A stretch of 64,000 bases of DNA from Pseudorasbora parva (lineage: Eukaryota > Chordata > Actinopteri > Cypriniformes > Gobionidae), in assembly GCF_024679245.1 (NCBI RefSeq), contig NC_090188.1, positions 40,355,992-40,419,991 on the forward strand, written 5' to 3'. How positions within the stretch are numbered: the stretch's first letter is position 1; each line of letters starts with the position of its first letter. Below, piece by piece: positions 48,263 to 60,303 of the stretch. The position numbers and the translations under genes are program-made. The notes beneath the pieces are model-generated. The model had not been told where the DNA came from, made no database searches, and was given only the letters and a program-made list of their open reading frames with translations.

Positions 48263-48818
48263 ACTCGTTTTGTTGTCACGGCTACATAAACAAATTTCTG
48301 CACACAGGAAGACAGATGTTTTGGTAATATTTTATGTATTTTAATCACAAAAACAAACGTTTGTATCTAGTGAAAGCATCGGGCACATTGGCTACCTACA
48401 TAATAAACTGTTTAAAATTTAAAATGTTCAATGTCTAATCTGTGACCGAGGGTACCCATCCTCTAAGTGAGCAGTTTCATCCCAGGACTATTCCGGTTTT
48501 AAACGGAATATTGGCGCCCGTAATGCACTCTACATGTCATGCCGCGGATGTGCGTGGCGTTTCTGTTGCGGGTCAGCCACGGGGCTGCGTGGCTTTTTCT
48601 CTGCGTCACAGGCAGTGTGCAAACTTCAACCTGTCAACATGTGAGCCGAAACAAAAACGGACACGCCACGCAGCCGAGACGCTCACGCTTGCAGTGTGTC
48701 CCTGTATTAGATTAACCAACTTGTTTATATTTAATCGATGGGGATAGCCTGTGGGCTGAGTTGCATACATAGAAAAATTGTATATTGTGTTTCTTTGTTG
48801 TTGGTTTATACTTATTTA

Positions 48819-48820
<2 letters not shown>

Positions 48821-48863
<43 letters not shown>
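48821..48863 (+). repeat. (GT)n microsatellite
   Basis: A pure dinucleotide tract of about 43 bp. Confidence 0.97.
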
Positions 48864-48865
<2 letters not shown>

Positions 48866-49419
48866 CCTACTTTATGTTTTCAAGGTTTTATTGAATGCAT
48901 TGCTCTTGTATAGTCTTACTTTGGAATTTTAAGAGCAATAAACCTATATTGCAATGTTAAGGAATTATTTGTTTCATTCAGATAATTAAATCAACATGTA
49001 TAAATTGCTATTAGACAATTAATGGGGTGATAATCGATAATCGAATCGAATCGTAACCGAATCGGACAGGAAAAATTAATTGTTAGATTAATCGATGCAT
49101 CGAAAAAATAATCGTTAGATTAATCGTTTAAAAAATAATCGTTTATCCCAGCCCTAGTAGGTAGGAATGATCTAAAACACTTTTGTCCAAATTTGTTTAA
49201 ACTTTCTTTATATGTCAATACATAGTTAAAATGTAAGTACTCTGAAAAAGAAAGTATAATAATCAAGTAGGTGAATGGGCTACAACAGTAGAAGACCCCA
49301 CCAGGTACTACTCATCTCCACTAAAAAATAAATTTAAAAAAAAGGCTACAATTTGCACAAGATCACCAAAATTGGACAGAAAAATGTTGCCTGGTCTGAT
49401 GAGTCTCGATTTCACAGTC

Positions 49420-50034
49420 ACCAGATCTCAACCCAATAGAGCATCTTTGGGATGTGGTGGAACGGGAGCTTCGTGCCCAGGATGTGCATCCCACAAATCT
49501 CCATCAACTGCAAGATGCTATCCTATCAATATGGGCCAACATTACTACACTGTAAAAAATTATTTAGAAAAAAAAGTTACCTGGTTGCCTTAAAATTTTG
49601 AGTTCATTGAAATTAAAATTTTGAGTTAATACAATGAACATTTTTTGAGATTCGACAACCTTTATTAAAATATTATTAAAAGATTTTGTAAGCATATTGG
49701 GTAATTGTGAGTGTTTTATTTCTGATGATGCAGTGAAACATGCCAAATAGTGCTATTTTCATGATTTATCACATTTTTTTTATGTGGTTCAGATACAAAA
49801 ATATTTTGAGTTTCTATTTATTAAACTAATTTCCTTTATTGTATCAACTCAAAGTTTTAATTTCAATAAACTCACAATTTTAAGGCAACCAGGTTACTTA
49901 CTTTTTTAAGTTAAACTAACTAAAACTAACCAAATTTTTTTTACAGTGTAAAGAATACTTTCAGCACCTTGTTGAATCAATGCCACGTAGAATTAAAGCA
50001 GTTCTGAAGGCGAAAGGGGGTCAAACACTGTATT
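49420..50034 (+). pseudogene. Tc1-like transposase C-terminal fragment, split by a MITE
   Basis: The pre-MITE part encodes DLNPIEHLWDVVERELRA, which includes the conserved N-P-I-E segment carrying the last catalytic acidic residue of the DDE triad in Tc1-like enzymes. It continues to the SIWAN region. The post-MITE part (from 49951) encodes EYFQHLVESMPRRIKAVLK and ends at a stop near 50032. The N-terminal DNA-binding domain and first catalytic Asp residues are deleted. Confidence 0.85.
49548..49948. mobile_element. CACTGTAAAA-type TA-flanked MITE
   Basis: The termini are CACTGTAAAAAATTATTT and TTTTTTTACAGTG, with TA at 49546-49547 and 49949-49950. Long inverted subterminal arms carry GTTACCTGGTTGCCTTAAA and TTTAAGGCAACCAGGTTAC. 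It interrupts Tc1 transposase codons, so the empty site is known from the family sequence. Confidence 0.95.
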
Positions 50035-50049
50035 AGTATGGTGCTCATA

Positions 50050-50438
50050 CACTGTAAAAAAATATTTAGAAAAAAAGTTACCTGGTTGCCTTAAAATTTT
50101 TTAAGTTCATTGAAATTAAAATGTTGAGTTAATACAATGAACATTTTTTGAGATTCGACAACCGTTATTAAAATATTATTAAAAGATTTTGTAATATTGG
50201 GTTATTGTGTGTGTTTTATTTGTGATGACGCAGCCAAATAGTGCTATTTTCATGATTTATCATTTTTTTATGTGGTTCAGATACAATAATATTTTGAGTT
50301 TCTATTTTTTAAACAAATTTCCTTCATTGTATCAACTCAATTTTTTTTATTTCAATAAACTCAACTTTTTAAGGCAACCAGGTTACTTACTTTTTTAAGT
50401 TAAACCAACAAAAAACAGTTTTTTTTTTTTTTACAGTG
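50050..50438. mobile_element. CACTGTAAAA-type TA-flanked MITE
   Basis: Same family and orientation as the copy 100 bp upstream, with TA at 50048-50049 and 50439-50440. It sits just after the Tc1 transposase stop codon. The two copies share internal words (AATACAATGAACATTTTTTG, TTGAGATTCGACAACC) and are highly similar. Confidence 0.95.
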
Positions 50439-50682
50439 TAATAATCCTGTAGGTGAGTGTATATAGTAACAAACACATCAATTGGTTAAGACATCAAGTA
50501 GGATGATACATTATTTTTTTTCTTTTTATAATCTGAGCTCATAGATAGTAGTGTGCTTAATGGGTACTTGATCTTAATAGGTATGTTTACCCTAAATTAG
50601 TCTAAATGTGTAAATTGAGCGAAAATGAATAAAAAAATAATGCAGATGGAATCCAGCTTTTGGTTCAGTACTTTATATATAA

Positions 50683-50945
50683 GGGGCAGCCGTGGCTTAA
50701 TGGCTAGAGTGTCTGACGGGTAACCCGAAGGTTGTGAGTTCGATTCTCAATAATGGCAGGAAATGACTGAGTTGCCCTTGAGCAAGGCACTTAACCCCCA
50801 GTTACTCCTCGGGCATCACTGGAAAAATGGATTCTCTGGGTGTGTGTCCATGGTTTGCATTGTGTGTGTTCACTACTTTCTACTCCTAACGTGGTTGCTC
50901 TACCTTGGATGCGTTAAATGCAGAAGGCAAATTCTGAAAATGAAT
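50683..50945 (+). mobile_element. V-SINE (tRNA-derived SINE)
   Basis: The tRNA-like head GGGGCAGCCGTGGCTTAATG has an A-box-like TGGCTTAATGG (about 50693-50705) and a B-box GTTCGATTC (50738-50746), the internal RNA polymerase III promoter. It is followed by the conserved central V domain GCCCTTGAGCAAGGCACTTA (about 50774-50793) shared by DANA/HE1-type fish SINEs. The 3' part, AAATGCAGAAGGCAAATTCT, matches the usual tail region. Confidence 0.92.
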
Positions 50946-51251
50946 GAAGATCTTTATGATGAAATATGACAGTCCCTCTACTGACAGCTACTACCACCTT
51001 AAGATTGTAAAACTAATCCATATGACTTGAGCAGGTTAGTCAGTTTTTTTCTGAAAAGACTCGATTGCTTTATTTGATGAAGAGATCAGAATCTCAAGCG
51101 AACATGTTTGACACATTAGAACATATCAGCTCTTGAGGAAGCTCAAACATGCTGCACAACACAAGAATGAACCTCATTGGTCGTCAAGTGAACATGAACA
51201 TGCTTGAGCTTCTGTTTACCACAACTGATGTGTAAACGTGCGTTTGAGATT

Positions 51252-51274
51252 GGGGGGGGGGGGGGGGGGGGGGG
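51252..51274 (+). repeat. Poly-G tract of 23
   Basis: An uninterrupted G run lies where the homologous element at 9151 has eight G in its terminus. It most likely arose by expansion of the terminal G run. Confidence 0.9.
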
Positions 51275-52004
51275 TGGCGGCTATTTCATGCATACTGAGC
51301 TTTTACACTGTTAAAGACTTCCCATTCTAATCATGGACAAAGTTTAAAAAAATAAGTTGGACGTTTGATGGAGTATTTCTTTGCCAAAATACAAAAATAC
51401 TGTACAAAATTTCCAGTTTCTGACAAGTTTCAGAAAGTTTTTTTGAGTATGGGTCTGCTTGATGTCAACCAGGGCAGAATTTCCTTGTACGGGCCCTTTC
51501 CCCCAGAAGGGCGCGCACACACTTCGACCAGAGCAAGAGAAGCATGCCCCACAATGCGCTTCGCTCGACTTTAGGGAAGTCGGTTTCTGCACTGCACGGG
51601 TCACAGGACTTCACAAAATCAACAATGTCACAAAAGAAGTGTGTTTTTTGTTGTCTGGGCAAGATAACCCTGTTCAGTTTGTTCCCTACATTTCGGCGAT
51701 GATTGTTTTATAAACAAGGCCCAGTTCAGCTCTGGATTTGAGGATCATCTAATGCTGAAAGATGGAGCGGTCCCAACGATAAAGGTTCACGGTCGTGCGT
51801 TGTAAAGTCTAACTGCTTCAAATGTCTGTCTGTGTGTTGTTGGCTATCATCAAGTAAACAATGTATAACGCCAGTTCATTTATTAATGGAGCATGCAATG
51901 TGCCCTTCCCACATGTACACCTTTTAAAACGGGCAAATAAAAAAGAAACAACATAATGAAAGTACAACTTAGTAATTTACCCATGCCGCTAAGCAAGTAT
52001 ATAC

Positions 52005-52283
52005 GGTAACACTTTAGTATGGGGAACACATATTCACTATTAACTATGACTTGTGCCTCAATAAACTCCTAATTGACTGCTTATTTATAGTTAGTAAGGT
52101 AGATTTTGTAGCATTTAAGTTTAGGTATTGGGTAGGATTAAGGGATGTAGAATAAGGTCATGCAGAATAAGGGATTAATATGTGCTTTATAAGTACTAAT
52201 AAACACACAATATCCTAGTAATATGCATGCTAACAAGGAACTAGTTCATAGTTAATAACGGAACCTTAAAATAAAGTGTTACC
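52005..52283. mobile_element. GGTAACACTTTA MITE
   Basis: The ends are GGTAACACTTTAGTATGGGG and TTAAAATAAAGTGTTACC, nested in the family C copy. TATA occurs on both sides and may be the target duplication. It differs internally from the long-armed MITE at 36022-36660 despite the similar first bases. Confidence 0.75.
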
Positions 52284-52690
52284 ATATAGTTACAGTACAT
52301 AACGTTACCACAGAGACGCCCTGCTGTAGTCGTTGTTGCTGCTGCTCCTCTTCGATTTCAGCCTCTGGATCTGATTCTTGATCATATATGTATGGCTGAA
52401 TATGCTTGATATCCATCGGTTATTTAGTTTTTATTTAGTTATTTAAACGTTTTTCCCCCCATGTTTTCTAAGGATGCCACAGCGTTCAAACACTCTCAAT
52501 GCAATATTGCTCTTGAGCTCCGGCCACAAAATACACCTCTATTTTATTTGGAAAGATTTGGTACAGCGTACCTTTCTTTTATAAATATGATAAAACTAAA
52601 GACTTTTCGGAGATATGAAGGATGCAATACTACTCTATAGGTACTCAAGATTGACAAGAGATTGACAGAAACTGTGTGTGAGACCTTTAA

Positions 52691-54130
52691 TATTTTGTAA
52701 ATAAAGTGTTGCATTTTGTCTTTTTGCACAAACAAAGCACTTGCGCTTCTTTTAAGTTTCCCCTCCTGTCAAGCTAGTAATGTGATCACAGCCGTGACTA
52801 AACCATACTAGACCGTTTCCTTTATAATCAATGAAGCAGAGTGGCATTGTTGATTTATTATGGGATTAATCTAGTGTGTTGTGTTGCAGATTGTGAAGAA
52901 AGAAAGAAAACAAAAAGGTTTACAATGAAACTTCAGAAGGATTTCTTGAGCAATTACTTGACTGGAACTGAATGCAAAGCTTCATTTCAAGAAGATTTCC
53001 CTGTGGGAATCTTTTTTCTCTCAGGATGGGGGCAGTGATGAGCCAATTTGATCCGGTTTGGCTCAGGTAATTGTGTGCTTTTAGAGGGACAGAGATTCAT
53101 TAAATAACTCAAAAGGTAAATACAAAATAAACTATGTGACACTTGCTTTAAATGTAGCTGAAAATAACCCAGCAGGCTGAACCCAACTAAAAAAAGCAAT
53201 AACCCAGCATGTAACTGATGATTGATGATGATTGTTTTTTGAAAATCGATTAACAACAGTAGTCTATTGTAAACACGATTCAGCACATATGGGCTAAACT
53301 CTAACAGTGCTAGAAAATCTGTTCTCGCATTTTAATTTGTTGTCGTACAACGCAGCCATACAGAATCATACGCTTTTATGATGTGCAGCATCATTTAACA
53401 GATGGTTTATTTTGGGGGGGAAGTGTAAAAATAGGCCATGCATGTTGTGTTCTCTCAATATAAAGAGCAAATGAATCTATTCAAGAAAGTCAAACAGATG
53501 CTTGCTCTGTCCATTGCCACTGTTTGGATTTTTTGTCTTCATCAGTTGTTTATTACAACCACATACATGCATTCCATTTTTGCATTACTTATTCAAGCCT
53601 TTTCCTTGAGTGCTTGCACTCTTTTTATACAATGCTTTCATATCTTATTTAATAAACCGCTAAGATGCAGGAACCTGTCATTTGTTTTAGCGTGCACTGA
53701 GGAGCAAGTAAACCAGAAGTAGAGCGGCAAAAGAGAAATAAACTCTTTTATGTGCATGCCAAAATATATTAAATACGATATTACTGCAAATTAACATTCT
53801 CTATAAACGCAGCTGGAGTTTAGGTAATTAAAATGAAGGTAGTCGTTTTCTGGCTGACTCTGTATCAGGCAGAAACAGTTTAAAGTAAAATAGGATGCGT
53901 GCTCTACTTTGCGCCGTGCATGACAGCACACTTTATAATAAAATAAAAAATAATAATTCTACTTTCATCCTGACTTGTTTGGGGAATATTTGCTCTTCAT
54001 ATTTAGATGATGCTTCTCCTTCACTCTCAGGTGTAAACACAGTCCTGTCCACTGAGAGCCATGCAAAAATATCTACCTCTCCCTGCTGACATCATTTTCT
54101 CTTTTAAACAGAAATTCAGGTAAAAAAAAA
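52691..54130. other. No gene recognised
   Basis: Open frames at 52841-53038, 52987-53286 and 53438-53722 show hydrophobic stretches but no recognisable domain or splice context. Confidence 0.35.
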
Positions 54131-54149
54131 CTGTCACACATAGTTGCTT

Positions 54150-54397
54150 TTTTATTAGGGGTTCAAGCACGTAGCACTGAAAAAAGCGTTTGGCAGCGAT
54201 CAAAAGTGCGAAATGGCTCATAACTCAGAAACTGTTAGGCGTAGGCTCAAGTGTCTTATATCATCGAGATCCTTGGCTCAAGACGGACAACAAGAATACG
54301 TTGGATTCACTTGTCGCTTGGAGAAATTTTTGCGTATTTCAGATTTTTTTTTTTTAACTATTTTTTGGCCAGTACAGCAAGAATCTTTGGAGTAGCT

Positions 54398-54429
<32 letters not shown>

Positions 54430-54440
54430 ACTAAATTTCT
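54150..54440. mobile_element. Transposon-end fragment plus poly-A tract
   Basis: TTAGGGGTTCAAGCACGTAG at about 54157 resembles an abundant fish transposon terminus (recall). A poly-A run of over 20 lies at about 54406-54430. No matching second terminus was seen. Confidence 0.35.
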
Positions 54441-54559
54441 AAAAATATTAAATATGGAATTTCGGTTTATGGTCCACAATGGGCCGCCAAATAATTTAAA
54501 GTGGGAGTACTTCTAAAGTACTTTTAAAGTAAAGTACTTTTACTAAAATGGCTATAACC

Positions 54560-54775
54560 AGTGATGCCAGTAACAAGTTACTCTAATCTGACTACTTTTT
54601 TCCAATAAAAAGTAATCTAACACGTTGCTATTTCCAAACCAGTAATCAGATTAAAGTAACTTATCCAAGTCACTGTGAGTTACTATTTTAGTAATTTTCC
54701 AATTTTTTTAAAACCGTAAAAATATATTTTTGCTTTCTTCTCATGTCTCTGGGAGAGTATTTTTGCAGGTTTTTT
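54560..54775. mobile_element. hAT-like end fragment
   Basis: CAGTGATGCCAGTAACAAGT then TTACTCTAATCTGACTAC and repeated AGTAAC words resemble the terminus of fish hAT elements of the CAGTG(A/C)TG(G/C) type (recall). The other terminus was not found. Confidence 0.4.
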
Positions 54776-55502
54776 TTTTAATTATTTCTGGCCCGAGACG
54801 CTGAAGCCCTAGCCCGGCCGTGTCCAACATCTTATCAAAATTCTCGGCCCGAGTCCGACTGGAGCCAATGTTTTTTTTTTTTTTGCAACATTGTTGCAGC
54901 CATTAAGATAGTTCAGTTATGTTTTTAATGTCAAAGTAGTTATATTTCATTTTGTTTCTACTTAATTTCATTTAGAAAAATTTGGTTAAGTTAATTTAGA
55001 AAAATGTTAAGAGCAATTTTTTGTTTGACCAAGCGGCCAGCGGCCGAAAGTGAGTTAACCACATGTTTAATCGATTTTGCCTCTCAAATCAACTCTTGAC
55101 TTGAATTGCCTATAATAAAATCCATAGATATAAAACACTTCAAGCATCACAATGTTAGTTAATTTAGCCTAATATTACCTCCACAGTAAAAGGCAGGCAG
55201 GCGGATACTGCTCACAATGGCACTCACATACGAAACGAGCTAAACAATCTAAACAAATAATTAAAAAAAGAACATCCAGGTTGTCTTATACCTTACACCT
55301 CCGCAAAATTAATATGAATTCGATCTTTAATTCCCGCGGTATATGCTCATTTAGCAAAAGCAAAAGATTCAAGATGCATTTTATTCAGCAGCTAATTTCA
55401 AATTCAAAGACCGCAATATGAGAGAGAGCAACCTAAGCACTGGTAAGATAATTTAGTCTCATTCATTTTTTATTGAGGATGATTGTGTTTTTGAGTATCT
55501 AA

Positions 55503-56159
55503 CTGTGCGTTCACACCGCCGGCGGCGAGAGCGGCAAGGTGGCCGGAAGTCATTCATTTTCAATGGGAGCTGGGCGGCGAGCTCCGGCGAGAGCGGCGCG
55601 GCACGTCTTGGACGATTTGGCCGTCGAGGAGAGTTGAAATCAGCGAAAATTTATGGTAATGAGCGGTTCGGCGGCAACTGGCGGCAACCAATTGAAATGT
55701 AGAAGTGCTGCGCTTGAGAGAAATCCAGAAAACGCAGGCCTGTAAACTTTGGTTCCGACCACTTTAGTTCCCAAGCAAAATGTAAGAGAAGTTGATCATT
55801 GCTGTGCGGGTTTCCCTATCATTTATGACGAGATCATTCATAGTGATGTGTAATTTGTTAAGAAGTCGCGCAACACTATTTTATAGGCGCTAGAACGCTC
55901 GTTTTTCAGCGCGTATGCAATTCATTCTTACTTTCACATTGAAATGATTTCATGAGGTTAATTTATACCTTTTTGTGGTCAGTCTATCAATCAACATGCT
56001 TGTTTGATTCGCGGCCTCTTTAAATACAGTTTAAAAAAACTAAAAAACATTCGATCTACATCAGAGCGGCAGCGCGTCCACAAAGCTTTCTTCAGCGTCG
56101 TTGGCAGGGCGGCAAGAGCGAATTTTGACGCTCTCGCCGGCGGCGACGTGAACGCACAG
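55503..56159. mobile_element. Harbinger-like MITE with TAA duplication
   Basis: The termini CTGTGCGTTCACACCGCCGG and CCGGCGGCGACGTGAACG then CACAG are inverted partners of about 30 bp. They are flanked by TAA at 55500-55502 and 56160-56162. A 3-bp TWA duplication is the PIF/Harbinger signature. GC-rich GGCGGCGAGAGCGGC repeats line the left arm. The plus frame at 55505-55702 is an artefact of these. Confidence 0.9.
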
Positions 56160-56162
56160 TAA

Positions 56163-58245
56163 GACTTATTTTAAGTTTCACTTATGGCCGTTTGTGTTGG
56201 CTTGCTTTACTCATACATTTACATTTGTCTGGTTTCTTCTGAAATGCTTTCATACCACCTTCTGAATTGGTTTGTGATCAGTGATTCTGAGTGATCAGAA
56301 TTAAATAGGCTATGTCTCGAAAGACTCTCGGAAGGCATGTAGGCCTACTCCTGGTCATTTCGCAATCAGATAGATACCTGGTCAGAGAAAACGAATGAAG
56401 GACCCAGTTGTAAAAAGGCCATAACTCTAGCAGCTGCTGAAGAAACGAGTGCCTCTGCTGCTGCTGACTCTTTAACCCTGTGCGAGCCATGTCTTGATGG
56501 AACATAAAATCTTTTTACAGCTGAGCTTAAAGGCCGTAAACTGCTTTAAAATTGTGATTTATGCACAGAATGACATTTGCATCTACAGTATATGCGTCAC
56601 ATGCTGTAATTCAACAGATGTACAGGAGAAGCAAGAATCACCTGTGGTCTGCAGAAAGGGGCAGGGCTGCACGTGACTCTCTGCCCCTTACTTACTCTGA
56701 TTGGCTCGCTCATCTTTCATAGGCATACATGATAGAAAATGTGTTCTTCACTAAAATGCACAGACAATATAACATTAGCCTACATGCCCAATGGCAAGAG
56801 AAACTAATTATGAAATGTAAAAAGTATTGAAACACTAATAAAATATTACTCATTAAGAGAGGTTATGAATGACTGTCTGACATTATTAATTATTAAGAGC
56901 ACACTTGATTACATCATGGCTCATTTCAGCAGGACAAGACCAAATCAAGAGTTTATTGTTCACTTGACTCACTTTTTAACTGCTAAGTTTTATTGTCTGG
57001 ATCAGTCGAATTCACAAATGATCCATTCAATGTTATTTGTGAACCAGTTGACTGAAAAGAATCGGCTCAAAAGATTCACTCACGAAACAAACAAAATTGG
57101 CTCGGCTCTCTGTCCTGTGATCTAGTTTTCCCAGAGACTTTATCTATAGGAAGACAGTGCACTCTGATTAGCCTACTTATGAATGGGAGAAAGTGCAACG
57201 CCCAATATGGCAAATAAACCCGCCTTCTAAATGAAAGAGCCAGTCGTTGATTAGTAAAGTCATTGTCACTGCAGCTGCCGTTAGAAGCTCCGGTTGCTAT
57301 AGCAGCATTTCTCAAAGTGTGGGGAAAAGAGACATGACAAGTGGGGCACGACAAACAGGAAGAAATCGAGGAAATGTGTTAATTTTTTGTGCCCATCTCT
57401 ATTAACCTTTTGAGCAATCCCACATGGGATTTTTATTTCTATGCCCCTGAGAGTACGGACCCACATTTGGGATTTATAATGTTCAGTGACATGACATAAC
57501 TGCCAGATTCAAACGGTGGGATGCTTCGGCTGGCGCTGAGCAGCGTTGCATTATGCAGTGTTTTCAACCACATACTGTTTATTTTAGGTTTAATTTAATA
57601 GGCAACATTTAAATACACAAGTACTAGTAAAACAATACATTTAGAGTTTGTAGAATACACACTGGTGTCTCCATATATGGAAGCAGCAATAACAATCCAT
57701 TCAAATATAATTGGCCGACATGTTTTATTCATATCAGATACACATAGTGTAAGTAACTATAAAGTTTGCTCGATTCTTCTCCCAGTTTACCGGTCACTTA
57801 CTTATTCCAGGAGAAGCTGATGAATATACATGCTGTAAATCCGATTGACAGGACTCTGAGCTGCGGTGCATTTGTTCAAACGGGGCAGCGCCCATCTCAC
57901 ATTATAGATCAAAATCAAGATCATTAATAAAGGTTTTTAAATGGCAAAACACACCCACATTTGGATTATTAGATAGTTGATGACATGATAAGCAAGTTTG
58001 TCAATATTTTGGATAAAAAAGAAGAAAAAAAAACGTAATAAAAGCGATACATCTGTCATACAGTGCTATTTTGGTTGTGGTGAGTCACGTGATAAACATG
58101 ACGCGTTTTCATAGAAACATTAAGGTGAAATGTTCTAAAAAAAAAAACGCCTTAAAAAAAAACTCACACTGGGAGTCAGCTAAAATATTTTGACTGTACA
58201 CATGAAAGGTTTAAATGTGATGTTGATCAAATAAATGTTAACAGG
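56163..58245. other. Unassigned, repeat-like patches
   Basis: Possible transposon pieces around 56990-57130 and 57310-57480. No terminal pair or known domain was found, and there is no coding feature that I can support. Confidence 0.3.
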
Positions 58246-59395
58246 CAGGGGTGGTAAGTAATCAAGTAAAAATACTTTGATACTTTACTTAAGTATTTTT
58301 TTCGGGGATCTGTACTTTACTTGAGTATATTTTATTTGCATCTACTTTTACTCTTACTCCACTACAATATTAAAGGCAAAGTTTACTTTTTACTCCAATA
58401 CATTTCCCCATGCCCACTCCAAGTATTAAGTATTTATTGCACTTGATTTCCAAACCGGTCTGGTCAGTCATGGATGATCCAGTCGGGTATAGACTTGGAA
58501 AAGCTGACAAGTCAGGTTTGCCACAGTAACGTTAGCTCAGTGTTTCCCCAACTTTTTTATTTTGCTGCACACTATTTACTATGAAAACATTGGTAACATT
58601 TTACAATACAGGTGCACTATTATAATTCATGCCTAACTAATGCACAGATAATCATGAGTTAATGTATTACTAATGAAGAACTAAACCATTTATTAATGAT
58701 CACTGCATCAGCAACTAATGAACATTCTCTATGATTAATAGATTAAGTAATATATGAATTGCTATTAATTAAATATGACATCATTAATTCCCTAATAACA
58801 TATTACATTAACTAATAATGTAAATTCATGTATTTAAAGCCATGCATTTCGACTCTCAGTTGTGTTTAATTAATCATTAATCATAACAATTGGCAAAATT
58901 ATAGTATGACTTTACTTGTTGAGGCACATGACTATTAACTAATTGTTACGTAATATGTCGTTGTGGTTATGGCTTTTGAATTAATTTTGAATTAGTTAAT
59001 AGTATCTTGCTCCTCATCTGTTTTATGGAGCTAATGTTATGGAACATGTCTATTTTAAGTTTAACCCCTATACTGCCTTAAGGTGCTTCATTGTCTCTTA
59101 TTAATTGCAAATCTAACAAATTCTTAATTGCAGTATCTAATCTTATCATTTGTTCAATTAAAGCATTGCATATCAGTCCCAAAAGATTTTATCTGCTTAA
59201 TTATTGATATTTACAGTTAATTTGAATATTTACTTTTTACTTTCGGTACTTGAGTACGTTTTTAATCTGATACTTTTGTACTTTTACTCAAGTGATGTTT
59301 GAATGGAGGACTTTCTACTTTTACTGGAGTATTTTTTTATTTAGGTATATATACTTTCACTCGAGTATAACTTTTGAGTACTTTTACCACCTCTG
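58246..59395. mobile_element. hAT MITE with perfect 8-bp target duplication
   Basis: The termini are CAGGGGTGGTAAGTAATC and ACTTTTACCACCTCTG, flanked by TTAACAGG at 58238-58245 and 59396-59403. Subterminal regions are rich in AAGTA and GAGTA words, as in the hAT at 15699-16644. The middle is a truncated long-armed MITE (58592-59000). Confidence 0.95.
58592..59000. mobile_element. Truncated long-armed MITE nested in a hAT
   Basis: Starting GGTAACATTTTACAATACAG, it matches 36022-36660 through AACTAATGCACAGATAATCA and GCATCAGCAACTAATGAA. It loses the match before the right arm. Confidence 0.85.
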
Positions 59396-59403
59396 TTAAC
59401 AGG

Positions 59404-60303
59404 TAAACTTAAAGCCTATAATTACCATTTTGTTGGGGCGATTGGGGACAGTTGGGGCTCGGAGCCCTTCCCTACCTCCAAAGTGGGGAATGGCAGAAAA
59501 AGGTTGAGAAACACTGTGCTATAGAAACATGCAGTGCTGTGATTTTTGTCCAGATGGAAAAAAGCTTCTTCTTTTTTTGTCATGATTGAAAAATTTAGAA
59601 ATAAACTTCGGATTTCATTGGTGAGTTAATTTATTCGTACGCTTGGCGAACAGTTTTGAAGAGATTGATGTTTTCTCATTCAAAGAGGGAGCTTTGAAGA
59701 GATCTTCAAAGATGGCCGTCGAGTAAAATGACTTGTCTTAAAGTCTTAAACTTTGGTTTTCCTTAGTCTGTTTAATTAGTCATTATATTCACTTGTCTTG
59801 TCAATCAACTCATTTTTTTGGTCTATGCTTATAAGCCCTTAATTCTCCCTTAGTATTTGTTATTTATCATTGATATTTAATGTTGATAGTGTGATTTGCT
59901 CTTGTGTTTATCCTGAGCATTGATCATTAAAGTCTGTCTCATAGTGTTATTCCTTGTCTTTGTGAGCTTCTATACAGCGTACTGTGACAAACGTTTCATA
60001 AAAATAATTTTGAAGCAGACACATTAGCCTATTACAGTTATAATACACCTACACCCGACATGGTGTCTTGCCATGTTATTTAAATTCAAACGATTATGAT
60101 ACATCGTTTTCATCCTTTCTCATACTATGGTGAGTAATCACATTTCATGAATCATTTAATTCATAATTCATTCCTCTGAAGACCTGACCCTCTGCTGTGG
60201 TTAATCAACCAATACATTTGGGGTTGTTCGTGCGTTAGCCTAAGACCAGCTTAATTTAGTGAAACAATCATTTCAGGGACATTGCGATATACAAGCTAAC
60301 GGT
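59404..60303. other. No gene recognised
   Basis: Contains a repeat-like GTTGAGAAACACTG end near 59500. Otherwise unassigned. Confidence 0.3.

Larger units (their letters stand above)
47972..49156. mobile_element. hAT element with perfect 8-bp target duplication
   Basis: The termini are TAGGGCTGGGACAA and TTTATCCCAGCCCTA, flanked by GTAGGTAG at 47964-47971 and 49157-49164. Near the right end are repeated AATCGATAATCGAATCGAAT words. Inside are a 63-bp palindromic insertion (48070-48132), a strong hairpin (48193-48262), a module shared with the hAT at 20269-24587 (about 48605-48695) and a (GT)n tract (48821-48863). Confidence 0.95.
49245..50463 (+). mobile_element. Tc1-like remnant, internally deleted and hit twice by one MITE family
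   Basis: The left part, TTGCACAAGATCACCAAAAT and GTTGCCTGGTCTGATGAGTC, jumps directly to the transposase C-terminus at CACCAGATCTCAACCCAATA. The C-terminus is split by MITEs at 49548-49948 and 50050-50438. It reads SPDLNPIEHLWDVVEREL-like codons, then (after the first MITE) FQHLVESMPRRIKAVLKAK, then a stop, and the typical end AGGTGAGTGTAT. Confidence 0.88.
46260..50596. mobile_element. Outer TA-flanked element enclosing a nest of transposons
   Basis: The left inner edge is GGGTAAACGTACCTATTAAG and the right edge is the complement of GGGTAAACATACCTATTAAG (about 50566-50594). Each is flanked by TA. The subterminal word CCCATTAAGC(T)CAC is repeated near both ends (about 46493 and 50550). Between them lie two hATs and a Tc1 remnant, which account for most of the length. 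No transposase attributable to the outer element was found. It may be a Tc1/mariner-type MITE, judging by TA. Confidence 0.5.
51250..52690 (+). mobile_element. Family C TTAA element, second copy
   Basis: It shares both arms with 9151-12026. The left terminus is altered by a 23-G run, and the right terminus reads GAGACCTTTAA. A nested GGTAACACTTTA MITE occupies 52005-52283. Short open frames show no transposase similarity. Confidence 0.8.

Noticed and set aside
50683..50760. Possible functional tRNA gene
   Set aside because: A-box and B-box are present, but the acceptor stem does not close and the sequence continues into the V-domain of a SINE.
53438..53722. 94-codon plus frame with hydrophobic stretches
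   Set aside because: No family resemblance and no splice or start context; AT-rich DNA often gives hydrophobic codons.
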